NCBI RefSeq assembly: GCF_018812025.1
Contig: NC_063044.1
Location: forward strand, 48,957,989-49,021,988
DNA length: 64,000 nucleotides
Source of the DNA: Megalobrama amblycephala
Lineage: Eukaryota; Chordata; Actinopteri; Cypriniformes; Xenocyprididae
Direction: 5' to 3'
Shown: positions 1-21,024 of the stretch, in pieces
Layout: every line of letters begins with the position of its first letter
Position numbering within the stretch: position 1 is the stretch's first letter
Translations under genes and position numbers: made by a program
The notes under the pieces: model-generated
The model's database searches: none
Told to the model about the DNA's origin: nothing
The model's input: the letters and a program-made list of their open reading frames with translations, nothing else

Positions 1-16
1 TAACTCTATTTCCTAG

Positions 17-10115
<10,099 letters not shown>

Positions 10116-10510
10116 AAAAGAAATCTGGACTTGAGATTGTTTGTGTGCGTGTGTGTTTTTTTTCTAGCAATCATCTCTCTAAAAATCTTTTCTATGCATT
10201 AAAACCAAACCCTAGAATTCAATTTGGCTGTCCAAATGGTCCACTTGCTTAGACCTGTGCTTCAGAAGACAGTGGTTGTGTGTTATCAGGCTTTTTTTGG
10301 ACCACTACTTTGTCACCACCACCCACACTGAGGATACTTTAGAAGACTCATTTGTTTCACTGGCAACAAGAAAATAATATATACTTATAAAGTGTAAAAT
10401 TCCCCTGGAGTTTTAAAGAAACAACAATGATACAAGTGACTTTTTTTCAACCACTGAGGAAGGACAATGAAAGAGCAAAACCAAATGCTTTGTACCATGT
10501 TCAGGTGTTA

Positions 10511-10516
10511 AATAAA
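10511..10516 (+). terminator. col1a1: Proximal poly(A) signal of col1a1
   Basis: AATAAA about 400 bp after the stop, followed about 20 bp later by a T/GT-rich stretch (GTGTCTTTGTGTT), as expected for a cleavage site and downstream element. It would give the shorter of two col1a1 mRNAs. Confidence 0.75.
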
Positions 10517-11294
10517 TCTGTAAAATGACATTTAAGTGTCTTTGTGTTATACCCATTAGGACCATCGGGTGCCGAATGCCAGCGTTCCTCTCAAGAGTCA
10601 CACAAAGTTCATCTAGTAGAGACAGGGGTTCAACTTTGTTTTGATGTCTTATGGCTACCTCAAAAAAGAAACCTGCAATTCCCAGTGTTGACCAACACCA
10701 GGTCAGGATTTTACTTGGCAGAAGTATGGTTAAAAGATCAAGTGACAGCTGTAAAGGTGCTATTTCCTCATGAGGTCCTGAAAGTTCTAAAAGTAATGTA
10801 TTGTTCGTCGCTTTTGCTCACAGGGCCTTTGGTGCTAACGAAACCCTAGTATCTTGCTGCCCAGTTGTAACAGATGCCTCTCTTTCTCAAGTGTAAGCTA
10901 AGAGCCAGACAGCAGAGCTTTTGTTAAGAAGCAGTACTGTAGCTGTGATGCACGCAGTCTTTTCAAGTGCAGAATAAGCAGGTGGAGTCTGTTTTTATGT
11001 TCCAAACACCTTTTGACACTTTTTGGTTGTTGTCTTTTGGTTTCTTTGCAAAATATCCCCCCAGTGTTGTCCAGTTGCTTCTAGCTATATCCCCACTTCC
11101 TTCCCATCCTTCTGTAATCAGGATTTGTTTTGTTTTCACCTAGGTTTTTTTTAAAAGCATAAAACAGGCAATCAAATAGAAAAGTCCTAAAATTATGAGA
11201 GAAGCACACCATAGGGGGGTTAAAACAAGAAGATCTGTACCTATTTTGTATATGTATAATAATTTGAGATGTTTTTAATTATTTTGAATGCTGA

Positions 11295-11300
11295 AATAAA
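11295..11300 (+). terminator. col1a1: Distal poly(A) signal of col1a1
   Basis: AATAAA in the context GCTGAAATAAAGCATGT, nearly the same as the distal signal context of mammalian COL1A1. It is followed by a GT-rich stretch (TTATGTTTGTC). Confidence 0.82.
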
Positions 11301-11315
11301 GCATGTTAAGTGGTC

Positions 11316-13660
11316 GACCTTATGTTTGTCAGAAGTGATCTTGACTCGTCCCTGACTGCCTAATGGACTTGAATGAAGCACAGCTTGCACCTGTTACAGT
11401 TGTTTTGACTAAAAGGAAAGATTAAAGAAAATATCAGAAACGTCTGCTACTTTTATTTTTGGTGCTTTTTTTTTCATGTTGTTTTTTTTTTGCAAAAGTA
11501 GTTTCTTATACTACTCAGTAATCCATAACCAACAGGACATAAACTCTGAGCAAAATAACCTAAAGTTACCATGTTAGAAAGAAATACTGCATTTTCTGAT
11601 GCTTGCGTGTACTAACCTTGTGCAGCCTTGGGGCACTTATGTTGACAAAAATGCGTCTTGAAATCAATGCACTCCAAGATGATGTGGATAATATTCCACT
11701 GATAATCCAAATGATCCAATGGTGAAAATTCAGATCAAGACTCGCTCGTGTTGGTTGATGGTTGATGCTCCGAACTCACATCTGTTGAAATCATGGGTCA
11801 TCCAAGCTGTTGAGGATAGTATAATCCGCGAGCAGAGAATTCCTTTGACTTGAAAGCTGAGAGAGATGTTGCTGTAAACATACTTATTTTAAAATATTGA
11901 AATACCAAGTATTTAAAAGTGGAGCTTTAGTGGAGCTTAAACGGAGGAGAACCAGTCTTTTGCTGCAGTGTGCACTCAAATGCTAAAGGTGGTCAGTGGT
12001 GAAGGTGGTAGTCCTGTAGGACACAACAGGGCCATTGTATCGTAAGGTATGCGGAGGCTTCCGTAGTGGGGGGCTTGAATGTCTAAACTGCTAACTGGAT
12101 CCATGCACTCACTTTCACTTTAAACACTGAAATTCTTTGAGGAAGGGGAAAACTTTGCAAACCTAACTAAAGTAAAATAGTAGGCTTTATTTAAAGAGTA
12201 GCTGAAGACTATGATACAAATGTGTAGAAATCAGTAGCATATTATTTGTGCAATTGGCAGTGACTGTTGCATCTAGCTACAACTAAAAGATTTTTTTAGT
12301 TTATTTAATGAATCTGTACATCGAACATATTTTTAGTTCTAAAATTAGTTTTTATTCCCCATATAAATCATGTACAATGAATATTAAATATAAAAATATT
12401 AGCATGCGGTGCACATACATTTTATGTGAAGGAATAAAACTGAAAAAGAGTTAGTCGAGATATGAGGAAGAAATGCATAAAATGAGGTTAGGTGAATTGG
12501 GAAAACTGGGCTTCATTCTTCACATGCTATGTTTTTGTGCTTACAGGGAATTTTTAATTTTTTAATTGAAGAGATATAACAGCTAGAGATGTTAAACTAT
12601 TAATACATTGAGGACTAATTTAGGGCATTAGTTTATATATGGGGGCCAGCTGCATAAACATAGCCACTATGTTAATACTGTCTTAAGAGCTAGTCTGACC
12701 AACTGGCAGTTAACCAAGATCAGTCTTAATTCAGATTAGACCAGTTTACCTTTTTATGTAACTGACTTTAAAATGTTATGACCAGTCTTGAAGGGAAAAA
12801 AATATAAATGACTCTACTATACTAGTCTCTAAACAGTTTATGCAACTGAACACAGGAAGACTATACTCGTACTGGCTCCCTGCGCCCTCTACTGGCTCAA
12901 AATGGTATTTAAACAGACAAAATATGTTAGTAAATACGAGTTAATATGTAGAATAGACTGACGTGTAAGCAGAGCTCATCCTAACGTTTCACTATGGTAC
13001 TACTGTGAATGCTTTAGCTATTAAAACTACCATACCTACTCTATAAGCAAATGAAATGATGTTAAGTAACTAATTTACCTTGGAGCAAAAATATAGGTGT
13101 TCGTACTGACGTTGTACATGGTCATTTGGAAACTGGGTGCTAGCAAAACGTTTAGTCCACAGCACGTACTTCTCAAGATCTGGAAAAGAAAAGGAAAAAA
13201 AACATCCTTTCAGGGTACCTTGTGTCACAATAAATGGTCCAGCTTACAAGTGTGTTTTCCCCGTTTAAAACTATAAAAACACAGATCCTCCGTAACACTT
13301 GGAAAAAAGCTGACAAAGTGCAAAGGCTTCTCTGGCAACAGTTACTAAGGTAGGGTTGGTCAGTAATGTTTTAAGGGGAGGCTTAGCTTAGAGTTGGGAG
13401 TTCGAACTGCGAAGGCGACATTGGGGGAAGCAAGAAAAAGGGAAGCTGAAAGAATTACTACTGAAGAAAAAAGAGGATTTATAGCCTAGGACCAGATGAC
13501 CAAATGTGCAAAATCGAAAGACATATTTTGATGTAAGTTGATGATTTAAGACCCAGAAATGCCAGAAATGCTAATTTTCCTAAAAAAGAAAATCAGTAAA
13601 CACCCCAAACAATAGTCTTCCACATTTTATGCCCTAATATAGGAATCAACTTGTCTAAGG
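11316..13660. other. Intergenic, no gene recognised
   Basis: About 2.3 kb downstream of col1a1 without a convincing reading frame or splice pattern. A possible old inverted-repeat fragment around 12640-12860 has CCAGCTGCATAAACATAG near the left and TTTATGCAACTG near the right, but the middle is too degraded to define. Confidence 0.6.
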
Positions 13661-13793
13661 TACAACCCCAATTCCAGAAAAGTTGGGACATTTTGTAAAA
13701 CACAGTAAAATCAAGAATCTGTGATTTGTTGATTCTCTTGAAACTGTTACAACTCTTATTTAACTGACAAAAGTACAGAAAAATGTGCATGTT

Positions 13794-13972
13794 CCCTTTC
13801 GTGGGAACTATCGACGCTGCGTGAAACGCATTGGGAACCTTCTGCGTGATGTCGTCATTGAAGCACTCCTGTATCCAACCAATCGTGTAACGAGACGTCA
13901 GAGGCGGGTGATGTCACGGACCAGGAAACTATAAAGCATGCCCGGATGCAGAGAACGCTAGCTTCTGTTATC
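13794..13972 (+). repeat. Left inverted terminal repeat of DIRS element
   Basis: Starts CCCTTTCGTGGGAACTATCG. From about 13834 it matches, as a reverse complement, 18027-18169 (shared blocks include CCGGATGCAGAGAACGCTAG and AGAGGCGGGTGATGTCACGG). It contains a TATAAA-like ACTATAAAGC about 275 bp before the gag start, a plausible promoter. Confidence 0.85.
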
Positions 13973-14205
13973 TTCAGCAAGCACTCTATGTTATCCCGTG
14001 TGTCTTATTTATTGTTGTCTGTCCATATATATATTATTGGTCTCACTCTTCGTCTGAGGACAAGAGCTGCAGCAACAAGTGTGTGTGTGTCTAAGATCGC
14101 TGTTGTGCGTCTTATTGTTTGTGATTTATCTCTCTTTGTCTGAGGACAAGAGTTTCAACATACATACATACATACACCTCATAAGACACGAATATATATA
14201 AAGAA

Positions 14206-15701
14206 ATGGCGGATGAAAGCAGCAAGCGATTCAGGAAGTGTGTTCATCCCTGCACTCGCTTTATCCCTGACGGGGATACACACGATATGTGTGTAATTTG
14301 CCTGGGGGTTGAGCACGCGCAGGCAGCTCTCGAGGGAGCTGTCTGTGTGCATTGCGAAAGGCTCACCCTCAGAGTGCTGCGATCTTGCCGGGCACTCTTT
14401 GATAGAGCGGAGGGTGCCTCGGTCGGTGTTCCCCGCGGATCGGGTCCCGCTGCTGCCGAGGCAGAGCGAAGGCTCCATTCGTGGGGTTCACAAATGGATC
14501 TGGCAGTGGGGGTTGAGACGGGCCCCGCCCTATCTCTTCCTTTAGCTGCCAGACCCACTGTCTCTCCTGCCGTGGTGGAAGCACGCCCAGCGGTTTCTTC
14601 CCCTCGGGGAGAGACATCGGCACTTCATCTGTCTTCATCTGAGGATGTTGATCTGATGAGTGTCGAAGCAGCGGATGAGGAACCGCCATCCTCTTCCTCT
14701 GCAGATGAGGAGCTCATGGAGGTAGTGGCCAGAGCTGTTGCCAAATTAAATATTAGCTGGCCAGAAGCAGAGCGAGGAGATGTAAAACCCAAAAGCAAAC
14801 TCGATGAGCGCTTTCTCCCCGCGCGGTCATTACCTCCACGTCGGTGCTTGCCGTTCTTTCCGGATCTACACACTGAGTTGTCTAGATCTTGGAATAGACC
14901 GGTCCAACACAGAGTGTTCAGCCACCAGACCTCGGTCTATAGCAATATCGTGGGGCTGAAACAGTGTGGTTATGCGGCGATGCCCCGGGTTGAAGAGACG
15001 CTCGCGGGCTATCTCTCACCCGAGTCGGCATCGTCCTTAAAAGCACCGATGTTGCCCACCAAGCCCCTTAAGACTACATCTTCCTTGGTGGGCAAAGCTT
15101 ATGCGGCAGCAGGGCAGGCAGCAGCGTGTCTTCACACCATGGCGCTGCTGCAAGCTTATCAAGCTGAAGTGCTGGGGGAAATTGATACCAGCGGGGAGGC
15201 CACTTTTGAGTGCATCCAGGAACATGGCGCATGGCGACAGACCTGGCTCTCCGTGCCACCAAGGAGACGGCTAAAGAAGTGGGCCGTTCTATGGCAGCCC
15301 TGGTGGCTACGGAGAGGCACTTGTGGCTGAACCTCTCCGACATAAGGGACAGAGATAAGTCTGCCCTTATGGACGCGCCGCTGTCTCCTGCGGGCCTCTT
15401 CGGTGACGCAGTCACAACTGTCGTCGAGAGGTTCCAGGAGACCAAGAAACAATCTGCTGCGTTTCAGAGGTTCCTCCCCCGCCGGTCTAAAATCCCCGCC
15501 GAGACTGTTGAGCGGGAGCAGTCTCGGCCCACAACGAGCTCCTCAGCGCACCACAGAGCGCAACAAAAAATTAGTGTGGCCGCCCGTGCTCCCCCACGCA
15601 GATTCTGGGGACAGGGGCGAGCTGCACAGAAGCCTTCTCAGCCCAAGACAGACCTGCGGGCTGTTATTGTGGCGCGGAAGGCTTCTAAAAAGCGGTCCTG
15701 A
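14206..15701 (+). pseudogene. DIRS gag-like gene with one frameshift
   Basis: A 374-residue frame (14206-15330) begins MADESSKRFRKCVHPC, with a Cys/His-containing N-terminus (CTR...CVICLGVEHAQ...CVHCERL) that may bind zinc. The rest is Ser/Glu-rich, then has RCLPFFPDLHTELSRSWNRP and PRVEETLAGYLSP. Homology shifts frame near 15210 and continues as 15210-15701 (DLALRATKETAKEVGRSMAA, ending in basic residues). The same protein, in a related version, is coded by the second DIRS copy at 32364-33520, which supports both the identity and the frameshift. The role in particle formation is inferred from position in the family. Confidence 0.78.
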
Positions 15702-16740
15702 TGTCTGTGGATCAGGACCCAGGAGGGCGGCCCCCGTCTGGAGGAAGCATGGTGTTGAAACACCTGGCCCCCGCTTCCATCCAGCGCCCTCCGGGGACCA
15801 CGCTATCTTTACTATCCAGTGTGCGTCGGGTCCCCACCAATCCTCCGAGGAGGGTTGGCCTGCACTTGACTCGGCTGACTTCTGCCGGCATGCCGTTTCA
15901 GAGCGCCGAGCCAAGTGCTCAAAAAACACCAGAGGCCAGTCTCGAGAGACTGGTTCCCTTAGTAGATTTTCTGGAAGAATGGAAAACTCTACCGAATATA
16001 TCAAATTGGGTGCTGCTCATGATAGAAAAGGGGTACAGAATTCAGTTCGGGTCTCGCCCGCCCAGATTCAATGGGGTCCTTCCCACAGTGGTATCCCCCG
16101 AGCAGTCTCTGGTTATGGAACAGGAAGTTATGACACTTTTGCAAAAAGGAGCTATAGAAAGGGTTCCTCCTCCCAGCAAGCTGTCAGGTTTTTACAGCCG
16201 CTACTTCATAGTTCCGAAGAAGGATGGGGGACTTCGTCCTATCATAGATTTACGGGGGTTAAATCGGTCTGTACAAAAGCTGAAATTCAAGACGGACGAG
16301 GCCCGGGCCCGGGGAGTGGATCATTATCACCCCGACTCCATCCAGCCCTGGCTCCTTTGAAGTGGTGGATCTCAGAGCAACAAGCAGTTTGGATGTTGTT
16401 CTGTCTCAAAACTTTGGTCAGGCACAACCACCAATTATCTAGTAGACCTGTTTGCTTCGGGAGAGTCAACCCAGTGTCCGCTCTGGTACTCCCTCACGCA
16501 TCCAGTGCCTTCGTGCTCTACCGTGTGGAAAGACCTGGGTCTGGATGCCATGGTACAGACGTGGCCGAGGCTACGTCTGTACGCATTTCCCCCGTTCGCT
16601 CTGCTCCCACGAGTCCTGGAGAAAGTACGCCAGGAAGGGGTCAGCCTGATACTGGTGGCCCCATACTGGCCGACCCGAATATGGTGCTCGGACTTGGTGT
16701 CCATGATAGACGACGCTCCGATTGGTTCTCGGAGCTCCCC
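15701..16740 (+). pseudogene. DIRS reverse transcriptase/RNase H remnant with internal deletion
   Basis: A 219-residue frame (15701-16360) contains the RT finger region (SRYFIVPKKDGGLRPIIDLR, then GLNRSVQKLKF). The sequence then leaves RT homology near 16290: the palm with the catalytic Asp-Asp motif is missing. A second frame (about 16435-16744) resembles the segment before the recombinase in DIRS elements (DLFASGESTQCPLWYSLTHP, YAFPPFALLPRVLEKVRQEG, LILVAPYWPTRIWCSDL). The missing part is roughly 1.5 kb by comparison with the usual length, so no active polymerase can be made. Confidence 0.7.
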
Positions 16741-17835
16741 TTGAGACGGGATCTTCTATCTCAGGCGGGCGGCGCGATAATACATCCCCGCCCAGAACTA
16801 TGGAAACTATGGGCCTGGCCTCTGAGGGGGACAGGTTCATAGAGGCTGGTCTCTCATCTGAGGTTGTTGAGACCATACTTAGCTCCAGGGCTCCCTCCAC
16901 GAGGAAGCTTTACTCTTATAAGTGGAATTTATTCTCTACCTGGTGTAGACAACATGAGACGGACCCTGTCCGTGCTCCTATCAGCTTTGTGCTATCTTTT
17001 CTCCAAGAAAAATTCTCGGAGGGCTTATTTTATTCAACCTTGAAGGTTTATGTTGCGGCTATATCAGCCTATCATGTTGGGGGGGATTCCTCGGTTGGTC
17101 GAGATCCCCTCGTGTCACGCTTCCTCCGTGGTACACTGAGGCTGAGGCCTCCAGTGCGCACAAGGACCCCGGTCTGGGACTTATCAGTGGTTCTACGTGA
17201 GTTAGCTGAGGCTCCCTCTGAACCACTGGAGGAGGTGTCTGTAAAGTTTCTGACTTTAAAGACGATATTTTTACTTGCTATTACTTCTCTAAAAAGAATT
17301 GGAGATCTTCAGGCCCTTTCAGTGGCCCCCTCATATCTGGAGTTCGCTCCTGGAATGGTGAGAGCATTTCTTCATGCTAGACCTGGCTATGTGCCGAAGG
17401 TCCCCACCAATGTCCCGGGTCCTATTGTGCTTTCATCCTCCTCCATTTATATCTTCGGATCAGGAAAAACTAAATCTGCTTTGCCCAGTGAGGGCTTTGG
17501 ACGCTTATGTCCACAGAGCTGCCCTGTGGCGTAAAACAGAGCAATTGTTCGTCTGTTACGGTTCTCCTAATAAAGGTGGACCGGCGTCCAAGCAGAGGAT
17601 GAGCAAGTGGGTGGTTGAGGCCATCTCACTTGCATATAAAGCAGTTGGACAGTCCTCTCCTTTTAACGTCCGCGCTCATTCCACAAGGGGTATGGCGGCA
17701 TCGAAAGCTTTGATGTCTGGCGTCTCTATGAGTGACGTTTGTGATGCAGCTGGATGGTCAAACCAGTACACATTTATCAAATATTATAACCTTGATGTGG
17801 GCTCCACTCCGGGGTCCTCCGTACTGTCGAGCTAA
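16722..17835 (+). pseudogene. DIRS tyrosine recombinase with one frameshift
   Basis: The N-terminal frame 16722-17534 has a lambda-integrase-like core-binding region (SSRAPSTRKLYSYKWNLFST) and the first catalytic Arg in ITSLKRIGDL (about residue 192). Homology moves to a second frame (17374-17835) near 17415, with the HxxR box in RAHSTRGMA and the candidate nucleophile Tyr in FIKYYNLDVG. The R-HxxR-Y set is therefore present in DNA but split by a frameshift. Such recombinases insert the circular DNA intermediate in DIRS elements, in place of a DDE integrase. Confidence 0.82.
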
Positions 17836-17871
17836 CATAGCAAGCATTTGAAGTACGGCACAGTTGGGATT

Positions 17872-17978
17872 GCATTCCCAATGCGTTTCACGCAGCGTCG
17901 ATAGTTCCCACGAAAGGGAACGTCTCGGGTTACGGATGTAGCCCTGGTTCCCTGAGTAAGGGAACGAGACGCTGCGTC
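17872..17978 (+). repeat. Internal complementary region of DIRS element
   Basis: Two parts sit side by side. 17872-17918 is the reverse complement of the outer left terminal repeat (TTTCACGCAGCGTCGATAGT, then CACGAAAGGG). After AAC, 17922-17978 is the reverse complement of the outer right terminal repeat (GTCTCGGGTTACGGATGTAG). This juxtaposition of both ends around a single AAC (GTT on the other strand) is the feature thought to template joining of the ends into a circle. Confidence 0.87.
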
Positions 17979-18026
17979 TCTCGCCGTACCCCTGCATGCT
18001 TGTGAGTGCTTGCTTCAGATTTTCCA

Positions 18027-18227
18027 CAGAAGCTAGCGTTCTCTGCATCCGGGCATGCTTTATAGTTTCCTGGTCCGTGACGTCACCCGCCTCTGACGTC
18101 TCGTTACACGATTGGTTGGATACAGGAGTGCTTCAATGACGATATCACGCAGAAGGTTCCCAATGCGTTTCACGTAGCGTCTCGTTCCCTTACTCAGGGA
18201 ACCAGGGCTACATCCGTAACCCGAGAC
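18027..18227 (-). repeat. Right inverted terminal repeat of DIRS element
   Basis: Reverse complement of the left repeat, with an extra outer extension of about 40 bp ending GGCTACATCCGTAACCCGAG. The unequal length of the two terminal repeats is typical of DIRS elements, and the extension is what the internal complementary region copies. Confidence 0.85.
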
Positions 18228-18396
18228 GTTTTCACTGGCCAAATTAATTGCATTTTGTAAATATAACATTTTTTTGATTTTGATTGCTGCAACACACTCC
18301 AAAAAAGTTGGGACAGGGGCAAAAAGTGAAAATATTACAGAATATCCAAGTTAAACTGTTTTGAAAGTCCACAATTAGCAGATGAATTGGTAACAG

Positions 18397-19290
18397 GTGA
18401 GGGTCGTGATTTGGTATAAAAGAAGCATCCACCAAAGGCTCAGTCTTTGCAAGCTAACCACTTGTCAAATGAATTGTCAAACAATTCAATATAAGATTGC
18501 AAAGAATTTACACCTTTCACCATCTACTATACATAATATTGTGAAAAGATTCAGGGAATCCAGAGAAATCTCAGGCAGGAAACCTCGGTTGAATGTGCGT
18601 GACCTTCAAGCCCTCAGATGGCACTGCGTGAGAAGCCGTCATGCTGCTGTGTTAAAAATAGACACGTGGGCTCGGGAGTACTTTGGAAAACCGTTGTCAC
18701 TTAACACAGTCTGCCGCTGCATCAAGAAATGCAATTTGAATCGCGATGTGAAAGTCATACATCGATTCTATGCAGAGATGGCGCTGAGTTCTCTGGGCCC
18801 GAGCTCATCTCAGATGATCCAAAAGTCAGTGGAAATGTGTGCTGTGGTCAGATGAGTCCACCTTTCAGCTTGTTTTGGGAAAAAACAGTTCTTAGTCCCA
18901 AAGACGAAAGGGACCATCCAGACTTTCATCAGTGACAGGTAAGCAAACATCTGTCGTGATATGGGGGTGCATCAGCGTAAACAGCAGTGGGTGACTTAAA
19001 GGTACCATTGACGTGGAGGCGTATATTGGGATTGTACAGAGACACAAACTGCCATTAAGATGACATTTTTCCTGGGAAGCAAGACAATACCAGGCCTCAT
19101 TCTGCACATGATAAAACCGATTGGTTTCTAGACACTCTCCACTGTAGAGGGGATGTGCTCTGTCTCTTATTGAGAATATGTGGCACATCATGAAAAGGAG
19201 AATCAGACAATGATGTGCACAGACTGTTGAGCAGCTGTCTTGTATCAAGTGAGATTGGGAAAAACTGCAACAATTAGTAGTCCCAAATGA
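18397..19290 (+). pseudogene. Tc1-like transposase remnant
   Basis: An open stretch of 152 residues (18397-18855) carries the helix-turn-helix part (IAKNLHLSPSTIHNIVKRF) and DLQALRWHCVRSRHA. After frame changes come WSDESTFQL (first catalytic Asp region) and, near 19160, LIENMWHIMKRRIRQ (the region of the third catalytic residue). Several frameshifts and stops break it. The middle of the DDE domain is degraded, so this is a dead DNA-transposase gene. Confidence 0.78.
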
Positions 19291-19307
19291 TTAATAAGTG
19301 TAATTAA

Positions 19308-20558
19308 GTAAGCGTTGATATCCTCTTGGGCAGTGCACCTACACATAGCACCGTTGCAGTTCGGGTGACCTGAGTTTGAGTCCCGACTCTTGGACCCAGG
19401 CATGAAAACGGGTCAAGGGTGAAAAAGGTGAGAAGGATATTACCCCTCTAGGGGGGTCCGGGGGCATGCTCCCCCTGAAGAAAAATTTAAATATTCTATA
19501 TTTTAAAGCATCAACCTGATGCATTTTGAGATGCTTTTTTTGCCAACCTGGGGAGAGCTGGAGAAGTATTATGAAGGGGGATCGAGCGGGAATCTTTATT
19601 GGTGTCGATTTTCAGTCTCTTTTTAATGATAGGCTTTACGCATCTGTCAATCATCCCCACTTGCTATTTGGGGGAAGAACCTAGCGCTATGATTGGTCGA
19701 ACTCTTCTTCTTTTGCTGTTGCTTGATTTGAGGACTGCGCGTGCACAGAGGCGTCACCAGGTTTTTGCGTAGTTTAGAGCAACAAATTGTACCAGCGTAC
19801 TTTGAAGTCAAAATACATATCCGCTACGCAAATTGCGTACAGGTTGGCAGGTCTGCTTATTGATAGCATGGTGGACCACTTTACCTTCTGCCTTGTCAGT
19901 CCCCTCACCTCAAAATATACCTCCTCAAAAACGGTAGCGTTGACTCAATTCATCAAGCTGTAGCTAACGTTAGCTAAGTCTATGTCAACAGAGCTCCTGG
20001 GTAACTTAATACCAGAAAACTATACCAGAAAACATTAAAATTATTGAAACCATCACTCACCAAATTCAGTCAGGTAAATCGCCGAGGCCAGGCGTGCTTT
20101 CAGCTTCTGATGGTGGTCTGCACTGGTGATGCAAGGCCCTCGCGTTAATATTTCCATGCACTCGCACTCCCTTCTGGCACGCACACCTGTTCGCAATTCA
20201 CTGAATCGCAGTTCACTGAATCTCGCGCTCCCTTCTGGCACGCGCACCTGTTCGCAGTTCACTGAATCGCAGTTCGCAGTTCACTGAATCTGGCGCTCCC
20301 TTCTGGCACGCACACCTGTTCACAGTTCACTGAATATGAATACACACCCCCCAAAAAAAAAAGTTTTCTCATCAAATCTACACGATTCACGTAGGTCACC
20401 TATTTTGGTTTCAAAATTTCACCGAAAGGTGAGGGATTTTCATGTATGCTTGGACCTTTTCCGATACCGTCCCCCTCTCTCTCCCACCTCACTTCCTGTC
20501 CACTGTATACTATCCTATCATAATAAAGGCAAAAATCACCAAAAATAAATCTTAAAAA
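19308..20558 (+). mobile_element. 1.25-kb retroposon-like insertion with 12-bp target duplication
   Basis: AAGTGTAATTAA occurs at 19296-19307 and again at 20559-20570, exactly at the two sides of an interruption in Tc1-like sequence. The insert starts with a tRNA-like head (GGGCAGTGCACC as a weak A box, GAGTTTGAGTCCCG as a B box) and ends A-rich (AAAAATAAATCTTAAAAA), as expected for an insertion made by a LINE machinery. At 1251 bp it is far longer than a simple SINE. The middle holds a short tandem repeat and no clear coding frame. Family not recognised. Confidence 0.6.
20155..20335. repeat. Tandem repeat, about 62-bp unit
   Basis: Three units contain CTCCCTTCTGGCACGC(A/G)CACCTGTTC followed by CA(G/A)TTCACTGAAT(C). 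Units differ by small gains of GCAGTTCACTGAATC-type subrepeats. Located inside the 1.25-kb insertion. Confidence 0.75.
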
Positions 20559-20614
20559 AAGTGTAATTAAAATGAAAAGGTGATGTGACACAGTGGTAAA
20601 CATGCCTTTGATGG

Positions 20615-20775
20615 ATGTTGCTTTTATGCACATCCTGATTTTTCCAAGTAAGGCATGTTCCTGGATCAACATATTTCTTAACTGTAATGCTGGCATGCAT
20701 TTTCTGTAAAGCTGCTTTGAAACGATACGTAAAGTGAACAGTGCTCCTCAAATAAATGTGAATTGAACTGAATAG
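20615..20775 (+). repeat. Fused repeat fragments: inverted-repeat end plus SINE-like tail
   Basis: 20633-20680 (CACATCCTGATTTTTCC, GTTCCTGGATCAACATA) resembles the terminal repeat of the element at 47893-48204. It is followed by CTGTAAAGCTGCTTTGAAACG and AATAAATGTGAATTGAACTG, a tail type common in fish retroposons; an opposite-strand relative is at 60515-60640. Confidence 0.5.
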
Positions 20776-21024
20776 AACAAATTTACGTACACTAAATCAG
20801 CCCAGAGAATCACCAGACGTTTTGATGAAGTATCATTGTTAAAACATCTAGCCTAAGCAACTGTCGTAAAAATATTAACATAAACACATTTAGGATGCAC
20901 TCTTCCCCCGCCAGGTTGACTCGCAAGCACCTTCACTGTGAGTTAAATAAATGTTTTTCATTCTTTTGTCTTTTTAACATTGATCCTATCGTGCGTTTGG
21001 AAATACAGATGTTCTTTGTCTTAA

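Larger units (their letters stand above)
10116..11315 (+). other. col1a1: col1a1 3'UTR
   Basis: Non-coding sequence after the stop with two canonical poly(A) signals. The last 80 bp before the distal signal are AT-rich and include TTTGTATATGTATAATAA and TGAGATGTTTTTAATTATTT. From memory this closely resembles the terminal 3'UTR of mammalian COL1A1, which also uses two poly(A) sites. The end at about 11315 is inferred from signal spacing. Confidence 0.8.
13794..18227 (+). mobile_element. DIRS-like tyrosine-recombinase retrotransposon
   Basis: It has the hallmarks of DIRS elements: inverted terminal repeats, an internal complementary region, a gag-like frame, RT fragments, a tyrosine recombinase and no target-site duplication beyond GTT at each border (13791-13793 and 18228-18230). 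It is about 4.4 kb, against about 6 kb for full-length vertebrate DIRS elements, and lacks the RT palm and part of RNase H. Several frameshifts show it is not autonomous. It sits inside the Tc1-like element and is therefore younger. Confidence 0.88.
13661..20606 (+). mobile_element. Tc1/mariner-like transposon, broken by two later insertions
   Basis: The left end is TA followed by CAACCCCAATTCCAGAAAAG, a terminus seen in fish Tc1-like elements. Host sequence resumes at 18228 after the DIRS insertion and runs to 19307, then again from 20571 to about 20606 (ends near GTGACACAGTGGTAAACATG). The matching right terminal repeat is absent, so the 3' end is truncated. The internal piece carries a Tc1-family transposase remnant. 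Left and right host pieces abut sensibly once both insertions are removed. Confidence 0.75.

Noticed and set aside
14206..17835. DIRS reading frames as host genes
   Set aside because: They lie between inverted terminal repeats with gag, RT and tyrosine-recombinase motifs and contain frameshifts.
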